From an uncultured Candidatus Saccharibacteria bacterium (GTDB taxonomy: Bacteria > Patescibacteriota > Saccharimonadia > Saccharimonadales > Saccharimonadaceae), in NCBI GenBank assembly GCA_947306745.1, contig CAMZHH010000004.1, positions 1 to 48,613 of the forward strand: DNA of 48,613 nt, written 5' to 3'. Positions 7,731-13,923 of the stretch are shown piece by piece (positions within the stretch are counted from its first letter, which is position 1; every line of letters begins with the position of its first letter). A program made the translations under genes and the position numbers. The notes beneath the pieces are model-generated. The model did not search any database and was not told where the DNA came from. It saw only the letters and a list, made by a program, of their open reading frames with translations.

Positions 7731-7821
7731 TTAAGTCTGCATTTATTCTACCACAGTTCCCCACTCTCCGCAAGCGTTTTGCACTTGATTTTATCTCGGA
7801 ACGGAGTATAATAGCTGTATT

Positions 7822-7898
7822 GGGTCCGTAGCTCAGCTGGTTAGAGCACCTGCCTTTTAAGCAGGGTGTCGTGAGTTCAAGTCTCACCGGACTCACCA
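7822..7898 (+). tRNA. tRNA-Lys (anticodon TTT)
   Basis: Acceptor GGGTCCG/CGGACTC, D-arm GCTCAGCTGGTTAGAGC, anticodon stem CCTGC/GCAGG with loop CTTTTAA (TTT), T-loop TTCAAGT, encoded CCA. The last 12 bases are the first element of the 66-bp tandem repeat that follows. Confidence 0.96.
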
Positions 7899-8040
7899 TT
7901 TTTTTGGACAAAAAAGTGAGGCCGGTCAGATTTGAACATTTGAAAATCGAAGCCGGACTCACCATTTTTTTGGACAAAAAAGTGAGGCCGGTCAGATTTG
8001 AACATTTGAAAATCGAAGCCGGACTCACCATTTTTTTGGA
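7887..8040 (+). repeat. 66-bp tandem repeat built from the tRNA-Lys 3' end
   Basis: Two identical 66-base units (7887-7952, 7953-8018) and a 22-base partial third (8019-8040). Each starts with CCGGACTCACCA, the 3' end of tRNA-Lys, then T7. Each also holds an inverted, slightly changed copy of the tRNA 3' part: 7916-7937 and 7982-8003 match the complement of 7875-7896 in 19 of 22 positions. The units therefore fold as strong hairpins (GTGAG-G-CCGG/CCGG-A-CTCAC) followed by T7, looking like serial terminators. Confidence 0.9.
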
Positions 8041-8047
8041 TAAAAAT

Positions 8048-8080
8048 ACTCCTCGATATTACTCGAGGAGTTCATTTTTT
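8048..8080. terminator. Bidirectional terminator
   Basis: ACTCCTCG/CGAGGAGT hairpin with T-runs on both sides. It closes the tRNA-Lys repeat region on plus and the secreted-protein gene (8083) on minus. Confidence 0.8.
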
Positions 8081-8082
8081 AT

Positions 8083-9117
8083 TTATTCAGCATCTTTTTC
8101 GTCGATCTCAATATCGACCTTTGTATTCTTTTTGGACTTACGAGCTTTTGCAGCTTCTTTTGCCTCTTCTTCCTCTTCTTCTTTCTTTTTGCTACGAACA
8201 GCTAAGAATACAATCAAGGCAACGATCGCAACAATTACTACTCCCACTACGATGATTAGCCAAATTGGCAAGTTTATAACGGTGCGTGAGTTAACGGCGC
8301 TTACCATCTCGCCATTTTCGTTTACGTAGGAAATTTCCTGCTCGACGTTATAAACGCCAAAGCCCAAAGCTTCACCGGATTCGGTAAATTCAACTTCTTT
8401 ACCAGGCGCAACCTCAGCGGTCTTTTCAACTAATTGCTTCCAATCCATACCACCAAAAGCATTTTTGCCACGCAATTTATAAGTAGCTTGGAAACCAGCA
8501 TTTCCTTCATTCTTTACAACTGCTTTTGCACTAACCTGATCACTAATACCAAGTGGGGAGATAAAGCTCGTGCCAAGCTTGCCACCAAACTTCGCATCTT
8601 CGCCGCCAATCATCATGCGAACTTCAATTAGCTGAGATTTCTCTTCACTATCGACAACCTTGATTTGTGCATATTGACTGCCTGGCTTTGCGTCGGCCGG
8701 CACAATCACGCGTACATTCACGGTCTTATTGCTGAGTGCTGGCACTTGATAGTAAGTGACGCCACCAACGAAGGCTAGCCAGCTCGAAGCAAGCTTATTC
8801 TCTTCTGCGACATCGCCATCGTATTTAATAGCCGATACGGTATAAGCCATATCGCCTTCAGTAGTGTTATTAATCGTAAAAGTAGCAGTATAAGAACGAC
8901 CAACTTCACTTAGCATGCCAAAATCAAGCGTATTTGGTTTGACGCTCCAATTATCAGGATTCGGAATTTCTTTTTCGGCAACACAATTAGTCACCTCTCC
9001 GTCTTTTCCTTCTACCGGTTTCCCGTCCGCACCGATACAAGCATTTGCCGGCACGCTCAAAAAGCTAAACGATAACAATCCACACAGGATAGCCCCCACC
9101 AACCAGTATTTTTTCAT
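8083..9117 (-). CDS. Secreted Ig-like protein with C-terminal membrane anchor
   Basis: 344 residues. ATG at 9117 with GTGAGG just upstream (a GTG at 9120 is the alternative). The signal peptide ends in VPANA, followed by a short Cys-containing region (CIGADGKPVEGKDGEVTNC), then a beta-rich region beginning WSVKPNTLDFGMLSEVGRSY. The middle has the look of a DUF916/Ig-like fold (LSNKTVNVRVIVPADAKPG). Residues about 283-305 form one membrane segment (IWLIIVVGVVIVAIVALIVF), and the tail is a KE-rich cytoplasmic stretch. Topology is therefore outside to inside, like WxL-interacting or other monoderm surface proteins. The family assignment is tentative. It is a single gene with its own terminator. 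Confidence 0.75.
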   Translation of the reverse strand: MKKYWLVGAILCGLLSFSFLSVPANACIGADGKPVEGKDGEVTNCVAEKEIPNPDNWSVKPNTLDFGMLSEVGRSYTATFTINNTTEGDMAYTVSAIKYDGDVAEENKLASSWLAFVGGVTYYQVPALSNKTVNVRVIVPADAKPGSQYAQIKVVDSEEKSQLIEVRMMIGGEDAKFGGKLGTSFISPLGISDQVSAKAVVKNEGNAGFQATYKLRGKNAFGGMDWKQLVEKTAEVAPGKEVEFTESGEALGFGVYNVEQEISYVNENGEMVSAVNSRTVINLPIWLIIVVGVVIVAIVALIVFLAVRSKKKEEEEEEAKEAAKARKSKKNTKVDIEIDEKDAE

Positions 9118-9248
9118 CACACCTCACTTGTTTATTAACTCTATTTTAACACAATCATTTTTCGCATATGTTGTAAAAAATACAACAAGAAAGCCGCATC
9201 CGATCTTTCTGATTACACGAATATCTATATACCGATTCACGGACAATA

Positions 9249-9275
9249 AAAAAAGAGCCGCGACTCCGGCTATTA
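9249..9275 (-). terminator. tRNA-Gly terminator
   Basis: AGCCG/CGGCT hairpin followed on the minus strand by six T, about 10 bases after the CCA end. Confidence 0.65.
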
Positions 9276-9283
9276 ACATGAGA

Positions 9284-9359
9284 TGGTGCGGGTTAAGAGA
9301 CTCTAACTCTCGACCTCTTCCTTGGCAAGGAAGCGCTCTAACAACTGAGCTAAACCCGC
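9284..9359 (-). tRNA. tRNA-Gly (anticodon GCC) with U19-A56
   Basis: Complete cloverleaf: acceptor GCGGGTT/AACCCGC, D-stem GCTC/GAGC, anticodon stem CTTCC/GGAAG with loop TTGCCAA (GCC), T-stem GAGAG/CTCTT, encoded CCA. The D-loop is AGTTGTTA, so position 19 is U (9341) instead of G. The T-loop is TTAGAGT, so position 56 is A (9304) instead of C. The normally invariant G19-C56 tertiary pair is replaced by U-A. The other four tRNAs in this window keep G19 and C56. Confidence 0.93.
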
Positions 9360-9395
9360 AAGTTCTGAATAAGATTATACACAACTTCCCTCTTT

Positions 9396-9425
9396 TTGAC
9401 AAGCACTTCATATTTGTCAGATAAT
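9396..9425 (+). promoter_or_regulatory. Promoter of the HD hydrolase gene (leaderless type)
   Basis: TTGACA at 9396-9401, an 18-base spacer, GATAAT at 9420-9425, then 6 bases to the ATG at 9432. There is no room for a Shine-Dalgarno site. Confidence 0.7.
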
Positions 9426-9431
9426 ACTTAT

Positions 9432-9845
9432 ATGAACGAAATCTTTGAAACCGCATTAGAAATCGCCGTCCAGGCACACAAAGGTCAAACCGATAAAAGT
9501 GGCGTTGCCTACATTCTTCACCCACTCGCAGTCGCCGCCCAGCTCGATAGCCTAGAGCTCAAAACCATCGCTATCTTGCACGACACGATTGAAGACACTT
9601 TCGTTACTGCCGATTATCTACTCGAAAAAGGCATCCCGAAAGAACTCGTCGACGTCGTAGTGCTCCTCACTAAACCAGAAGATGAAGAATACGAAAGTTA
9701 TCTCCGTCGCGTCAAAGAAAACCCAATGGCAAAAGCAGTTAAGCTCGCCGATCTTGCTCACAATACTAGCCCCGCTCGCGCCGCCGGCCTTAACGAGCAA
9801 CGCCGCCAGAAATACGAGCTTGCCAAACGTATCCTTGCAGAGTAA
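9432..9845 (+). CDS. Small alarmone-hydrolase-like HD protein
   Basis: 137 residues, consisting only of the HD hydrolase domain of the RelA/SpoT family. AVQAHKGQTDKSGVAYILHP carries the first metal-binding His, HDTIEDT the HD pair and KLADLAHN the last Asp. This is the layout of MESH1/SAH enzymes, which cleave (p)ppGpp to GDP or GTP; activity on NADPH or other nucleotides is also possible. The start at 9432 is chosen because a perfectly spaced promoter ends 6 bases before it; the frame extends to 9396 but would cross that promoter. A full-length Rel enzyme is encoded at 28802, so the cell would have a second alarmone-removing activity. A strong terminator follows the stop. Confidence 0.85.
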   Translation: MNEIFETALEIAVQAHKGQTDKSGVAYILHPLAVAAQLDSLELKTIAILHDTIEDTFVTADYLLEKGIPKELVDVVVLLTKPEDEEYESYLRRVKENPMAKAVKLADLAHNTSPARAAGLNEQRRQKYELAKRILAE

Positions 9846-9847
9846 AA

Positions 9848-9876
9848 AACTGGAGCCCCACCGGCTCCAGTTTTTT
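9848..9876 (+). terminator. Terminator of the HD hydrolase gene
   Basis: ACTGGAGCC/GGCTCCAGT hairpin followed by TTTTTT. Confidence 0.85.
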
Positions 9877-9933
9877 CTGCCTATCTTTTTCTAAAAAAGA
9901 AAAAACAGCCCCGAAGGCCATACTAAAATTAGT

Positions 9934-10046
9934 ATTATCGAACGATAAAATTGTTCAGATGGGTATTTTCTTCTTGTCTTGCGCGGTTTTATTACCGAGC
10001 AATGGCAAGAAAAAATGCCCAGATGGGCAATTTTAGCTTCGATAAT
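9934..10046. repeat. Long imperfect inverted repeat behind tRNA-Leu(GAG)
   Basis: Arms of about 44 bases begin ATTATCGA/TCGATAAT and share TAAAATTG/CAATTTTA inside. Like the 7556-7643 element, the tRNA-proximal arm holds a minus-strand GCCC-ATCT-GGGC hairpin plus T6. The two elements match in plan and in blocks of sequence, so they form a small repeat family attached to tRNA 3' flanks. Confidence 0.65.
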
Positions 10047-10136
10047 GGTGCGCCCGACTAGACTCGAACTAGCACAGCCGTTTGAATAGCCACTAGCACC
10101 TCAAGCTAGCGTGTCTACCAATTCCACCACGGGCGC
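10046..10136 (-). tRNA. tRNA-Leu (anticodon GAG)
   Basis: Class II tRNA with acceptor GCGCCCG/CGGGCGC, D-arm TGGTGGAATTGGTAGACACG, anticodon stem CTAGC/GCTAG with loop TTGAGGT (GAG), long variable arm, T-loop TTCGAGT, encoded CCA. Confidence 0.95.
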
Positions 10137-10177
10137 AGATATCCATATCTTAGCACACTTTTAGGATTTTGTAAAAC

Positions 10178-11959
10178 CTATGGCGTCAAATTTACCGAGC
10201 GTTTATTCACCGCCCAGTAACGAACATCCGAAAAACGATCCAGAGCGTCCGTCAATTTTGCATCTTCGTTATATAAGTCAACGTTCTGGCCGTAATAGTA
10301 ATTCAATGTCGACTGATAAATACCAATCGCCGGTACGTCATTCACCCATGACTTCAAGAAGGCTTCATACTTCGCACGACGCAACTTTAGATCCGTCGTC
10401 AAACGTGCCGACAATAAGTTTACGTCTACTAAACTATTTCGATAATTACTTAAATTCCAACCCGACTCCGTAGCCTGCGTAGAACTGTAATACACAAATG
10501 GATCCGCACTTACGCCAAGATCAATTTCATATAGCAAGATATCGTACTCGCGCGGCTTGATTACAGTCGTAAAGAAATCGGATAATTCTTGTGACTCGTC
10601 AAAGACATTCAAAGATACTTCAAAACCTAAAGCGCGCAACTCATTCGCTAAACGCTCCGCAACACCAGAAATCTTATCGCGTTTCAATACGGCTATACGC
10701 AAAGTTACTACGCCGCCATCGATATCGTAAAGCTTCTTATCTTTTTCATTATAAGTTAATTTTGCCTCGGTAAATAGCTTCCGAGCTGCTTCGGTATCAT
10801 GCTCGAGCATATCCGGATAATTCAACTCCGACTCCTGGCGTTCCAAAATTGGATAGTTCAAAAATTCCGCTTCGTCGATGCCTTCGCGAACTTTTCCAAG
10901 ATCAATTCCTTTGCGGATACCCTGACGTACTTTCACATCTTTCAAAACCTCACTTTCGGTATTCAAGAAGGCAAAAGCGCCACCATTAATCAGGCTCGTA
11001 CGCAAATTAATCGAATTGCCAAAATCTTCCTTGCCGAGCTCCGCCGTCGCCAAAACATCACCCGAACGTACCGCGCTCGCAATATCTTCAGTACTATTAT
11101 AAGTCTTTAATGTAAACGAACTTAACAGCGCATCGTGTAAGAAATAATCTTCATTTCGGTTCAGATAGACTGTCTGCATATTAGTACTCGTCGCATTACC
11201 TACCTGCAATACGTTTAATACGAATGGACCGGAGCAAATCGGTTTACTCGAAAAATCACTTTCATAAACCAAAGCTGGGCTAATATCTTTGAAAGCATGT
11301 GCAGGAATTAATGGAAATTCCAAGCTATCCTTAAAATCCACATAAGCCGACGGCAAAGTAAACTGCACCGTCAAATCATCTTTCTTCTCTACTTTAACGT
11401 TCGCAAAGTTAATCGCAATCGTCGTTTTTGCCGAGCTATCACGTATCAAATTTACAGTATACACAACATCGTCAGCCGTAATCGCTTCGCCATCCGACCA
11501 TTTTAGACCGTCACGCAAAGCTACAGTCCAGATCTTCCCCGTTTTGTCCATCGTAATCGTCTTTGCAAGCTCAGCCTTTTCGTGCCCAGAATTATCTGGC
11601 GATACTAAGTTTGCAAATAATAATTTCGCTAAAACTTTTTCCGAATTCGTCACGGCATAAAGTGGGTTCATGGAATTAATCTTACCCAAAGTAGCCTCGG
11701 AAAATTCGCCACCATCCGTATACGCAACCGTCTCATACGAATCGCCATACCACATAATCTGTACGATGGCCAACAAAAATACAACTAGTACCAACAATGC
11801 CCATTCGAGCACCCACAAGCGCACTTCGTGCACATTTTCAAGGCGACCCAAAAAACGTTCGCTAAAACTCTTGCCCAAGCGTTCGCCGAACTCATTTATA
11901 CGCGACGAAATACTTCTGCGTCGTCTTTTCTGCCCACTCTTTTCGTAATCTAATTTCAT
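10178..11959 (-). CDS. Membrane-anchored family 5 (oligopeptide-type) substrate-binding protein
   Basis: 593 residues. The first 50 residues are basic and cytoplasmic (KSGQKRRRRSISSRI), residues about 51-70 are a membrane anchor (VLEWALLVLVVFLLAIVQIMW), and the rest is a family 5 extracellular solute-binding fold: the block DGLKWSDGEAITADDVVYT is the family signature, followed by VQFTLPSAYVDFKD, FPLIPAHAF and a late WNLSNYRN segment. These proteins capture peptides or other solutes for ABC importers. Unusually it has an uncleaved N-terminal anchor instead of a lipobox, and no permease or ATPase gene is near. Its ATG overlaps the secG stop (TAATG), so it is translated with secG. It could also act in export quality control; that is a guess. 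Confidence 0.85.
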   Translation of the reverse strand: MKLDYEKSGQKRRRRSISSRINEFGERLGKSFSERFLGRLENVHEVRLWVLEWALLVLVVFLLAIVQIMWYGDSYETVAYTDGGEFSEATLGKINSMNPLYAVTNSEKVLAKLLFANLVSPDNSGHEKAELAKTITMDKTGKIWTVALRDGLKWSDGEAITADDVVYTVNLIRDSSAKTTIAINFANVKVEKKDDLTVQFTLPSAYVDFKDSLEFPLIPAHAFKDISPALVYESDFSSKPICSGPFVLNVLQVGNATSTNMQTVYLNRNEDYFLHDALLSSFTLKTYNSTEDIASAVRSGDVLATAELGKEDFGNSINLRTSLINGGAFAFLNTESEVLKDVKVRQGIRKGIDLGKVREGIDEAEFLNYPILERQESELNYPDMLEHDTEAARKLFTEAKLTYNEKDKKLYDIDGGVVTLRIAVLKRDKISGVAERLANELRALGFEVSLNVFDESQELSDFFTTVIKPREYDILLYEIDLGVSADPFVYYSSTQATESGWNLSNYRNSLVDVNLLSARLTTDLKLRRAKYEAFLKSWVNDVPAIGIYQSTLNYYYGQNVDLYNEDAKLTDALDRFSDVRYWAVNKRSVNLTP

Positions 11960-12183
11960 TATCCTACAACTAAAATTGCCAAGATCGAGAGTACGAAGAT
12001 AATCGCAATCACGATCGTAGTGTTATATAGCGACTTCTCGAGGCCACGACGTTCGGTATTCAATTCACCAGAACCGCCAAAACCCGCACCAAGAGATGCG
12101 CCACGTTGCTGCAATAATACCAACAAAATCAGTAAGATTGCCGAAGCGAAAGTAATAACTGAACAAATCACACCTATATTCAT
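11959..12183 (-). CDS. secG: SecG preprotein translocase subunit
   Basis: 74 residues, normal for SecG. Two membrane segments (FASAILLILLVLLQQ and TTIVIAIIFVLSILAILVV) flank the conserved loop QQRGASLGAGFGGSGE. SecG assists SecYEG-SecA protein export. It follows the holin-like gene by 4 bases and overlaps the next gene by one base in TAATG, making it the third gene of the uvrC operon. Confidence 0.93.
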   Translation of the reverse strand: MNIGVICSVITFASAILLILLVLLQQRGASLGAGFGGSGELNTERRGLEKSLYNTTIVIAIIFVLSILAILVVG

Positions 12184-12187
12184 AGGT

Positions 12188-12562
12188 CTATTTTACATCA
12201 GGCATGGCTAAGTTGACAAGGAAGTTTATCACCGATATCACGAGGCAACTCCCCACTGCACCCCAAAACGATATATAGACATCTGGAATAATCCAAATCG
12301 TCAGCCCTACCATTGCAGCGTTCACTAAAATTGTAAACAAACCTAAAGTCAGAAAAATTGCTGGCAATGCAAAAATCGTCGCAAGCGGCTTCACAAACGA
12401 ATTCACCAAAGAAAACACTAAGCCAGCCGCCGCATACATCCAAAACGAATGCTGTATATCTGAGCCCTCTTTAAAAGTCGCAAACAAATTAATACAAATC
12501 CACATCGAGACCGACGAAATCAGCCAGCGAATCAGAAATGTTGCAAATTGTTTCTTAATCAT
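12188..12562 (-). CDS. Holin-like (phage holin family 4 / YvlD-type) membrane protein
   Basis: 124 residues with four membrane segments; the loop SLVNSFVKPLATIFALPAIFLTLGLF is characteristic of the Phage_holin_4_2 / YvlD superfamily, with NPxxP-like turns. Despite the name these are mostly chromosomal membrane proteins of unknown role and there is no phage context. It starts 9 bases after the uvrC stop, with AAGG upstream, and ends 4 bases before secG. Confidence 0.82.
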   Translation of the reverse strand: MIKKQFATFLIRWLISSVSMWICINLFATFKEGSDIQHSFWMYAAAGLVFSLVNSFVKPLATIFALPAIFLTLGLFTILVNAAMVGLTIWIIPDVYISFWGAVGSCLVISVINFLVNLAMPDVK

Positions 12563-12571
12563 AAGCAGACC

Positions 12572-13861
12572 TTATTTTAACGCATCCTTACGTTTTAATA
12601 AAGTGTGGTACTGAATCGCGAAACGATGACTCTCATCGTCAATACGCGCAATTAATTTCGCAATATGACTATCCGGTGCCAACTCAACCATTCGGTAGTC
12701 TTCTGTACCTTCCGGAATTACAATTCGCACACGCGCATTTTTACTATGATCGCCGCTTTTATCGCGCCCAATCACCGGCACACCCGCCTCGGCAAGCTCT
12801 GTTCGTACAGCGCTTAGTTGCCCTACCGAACCATCTAATACAATCAAATCCGGCTGACCCCAATCCTTCAGATGATGCAGACGGCGCATCAAAACTTCAT
12901 GCATACTTTCCGGATCGTTATTCTGTTGCTTGCGCAATTTAAATCTGCGATACTTCGTGCGGTCCGCTGTACCATTGATAAAACACACCATTGAACCAAC
13001 TACGTTTTTGCCCGACTGATGGCTGATGTCGTAGCCTTCAATCCGCACTGGCGGCTTCTTTAGCCCTAATATCTCCTGCAAATCGCCCAAAGCCTGGTCG
13101 CTCGAAATATCCAAGAATTCCTTATCCGAAAAGACAATCTTCGTGCCCATACCCTTCAAGCCAAATAATTGATTACGCAGCTCAGCCGCTTTTTCATATT
13201 CACCATTCCCTGCGGCTTCATACATCGCTTTCTCAATATCGCGCAATAGCTTCTTGCGGTTACCTTTTAGATAGCTAATCATTTGGCGCAAATTACGTTT
13301 ATAATCATGTGGTGTCGTACGTCCAACCTCAATACCCGGCGTCAAACCTAAGTCTGTATTTAAAGTCTTACGACCATTGTATGGCTTGTCGTAATACGGA
13401 AAAATCTTACGCAAAATCCGCAACGAACGCTGAATTGCCACTTTGCCATAATATGGGCCATAATATTCCGCGCCATCATCGTCTGGATTACGCGTCATCG
13501 AAACATATGGCACTTCCGATTTCATATCTATGCGCACATAACTAACAGTTTTATCGTCACGCAATAAAATATTCCACTTCGGCATGTAGCGCTTAATCAT
13601 TTCCGATTCCAAAAACAGCGCATCCATCTCCGTATCGACTACGATCCAATCCGTATCATCAATTTCCGCCACCAAAGCGCGGGTTTTAGCGTCTTTACGT
13701 TCTGGCGATTGAAAATATTGACGGACACGATTTCGTAAAATCGCCGCCTTGCCAACATAAATTACCTCGCCTTCGCGATTTTTGTGAAAATAAACGCCAG
13801 GTTCTTTTGGTAATTCCTTCAACTTCGCCTTCAATTTCGGCGTCAATGGTACGGTAGCCAT
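12572..13861 (-). CDS. uvrC: UvrC excinuclease subunit, short form without helix-hairpin-helix
   Basis: 429 residues against about 600 in most bacteria. It has the N-terminal GIY-YIG nuclease (PGVYFHKNREGEVIYVGKAA, with Arg in RNRVRQYF), the UVR/UvrB-binding helix (YEAAGNGEYEKAAELRNQL), and the RNase H-like nuclease that makes the 5' cut (EGYDISHQSGKNVVGS and DLIVLDGSVGQLSAV give the Asp residues, ESHRFAIQYH the His). The protein stops a few residues later, so the tandem helix-hairpin-helix DNA-binding part is absent. Both nuclease centres look intact. It is the first gene of an operon with the holin-like gene, secG and the binding protein. A TAAAAT lies 6 bases before the ATG, indicating a leaderless mRNA. 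Confidence 0.93.
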   Translation of the reverse strand: MATVPLTPKLKAKLKELPKEPGVYFHKNREGEVIYVGKAAILRNRVRQYFQSPERKDAKTRALVAEIDDTDWIVVDTEMDALFLESEMIKRYMPKWNILLRDDKTVSYVRIDMKSEVPYVSMTRNPDDDGAEYYGPYYGKVAIQRSLRILRKIFPYYDKPYNGRKTLNTDLGLTPGIEVGRTTPHDYKRNLRQMISYLKGNRKKLLRDIEKAMYEAAGNGEYEKAAELRNQLFGLKGMGTKIVFSDKEFLDISSDQALGDLQEILGLKKPPVRIEGYDISHQSGKNVVGSMVCFINGTADRTKYRRFKLRKQQNNDPESMHEVLMRRLHHLKDWGQPDLIVLDGSVGQLSAVRTELAEAGVPVIGRDKSGDHSKNARVRIVIPEGTEDYRMVELAPDSHIAKLIARIDDESHRFAIQYHTLLKRKDALK

Positions 13862-13867
13862 AAGTAT

Positions 13868-13873
13868 ATTTTA
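13868..13873 (-). promoter_or_regulatory. -10 element of the uvrC operon (leaderless type)
   Basis: Minus-strand TAAAAT with exactly 6 bases to the uvrC ATG and no Shine-Dalgarno site. The -35 region would fall in the neighbouring terminator hairpin and has no clear match. Confidence 0.45.
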
Positions 13874-13875
13874 TC

Positions 13876-13908
13876 AAAAAACACCCACATCACTGTGGGC
13901 GTTTTTTT
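13876..13908 (-). terminator. Terminator downstream of the 610-residue surface protein gene
   Basis: CGCCCACAGTGATGTGGGTG hairpin on the minus strand followed by TTTTTT. Confidence 0.8.
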
Positions 13909-13923
13909 CTTAGAGGTTGCCAA

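Noticed and set aside
7887-8040. Possible CRISPR array
   Set aside because: Units are in direct tandem without spacers and derive from the tRNA 3' end; no cas genes.
7708-8329. Open frames on both strands with repeated 22-residue blocks
   Set aside because: They are translations of the 66-bp tRNA-Lys-derived repeat and cross tRNA genes; no ribosome sites.
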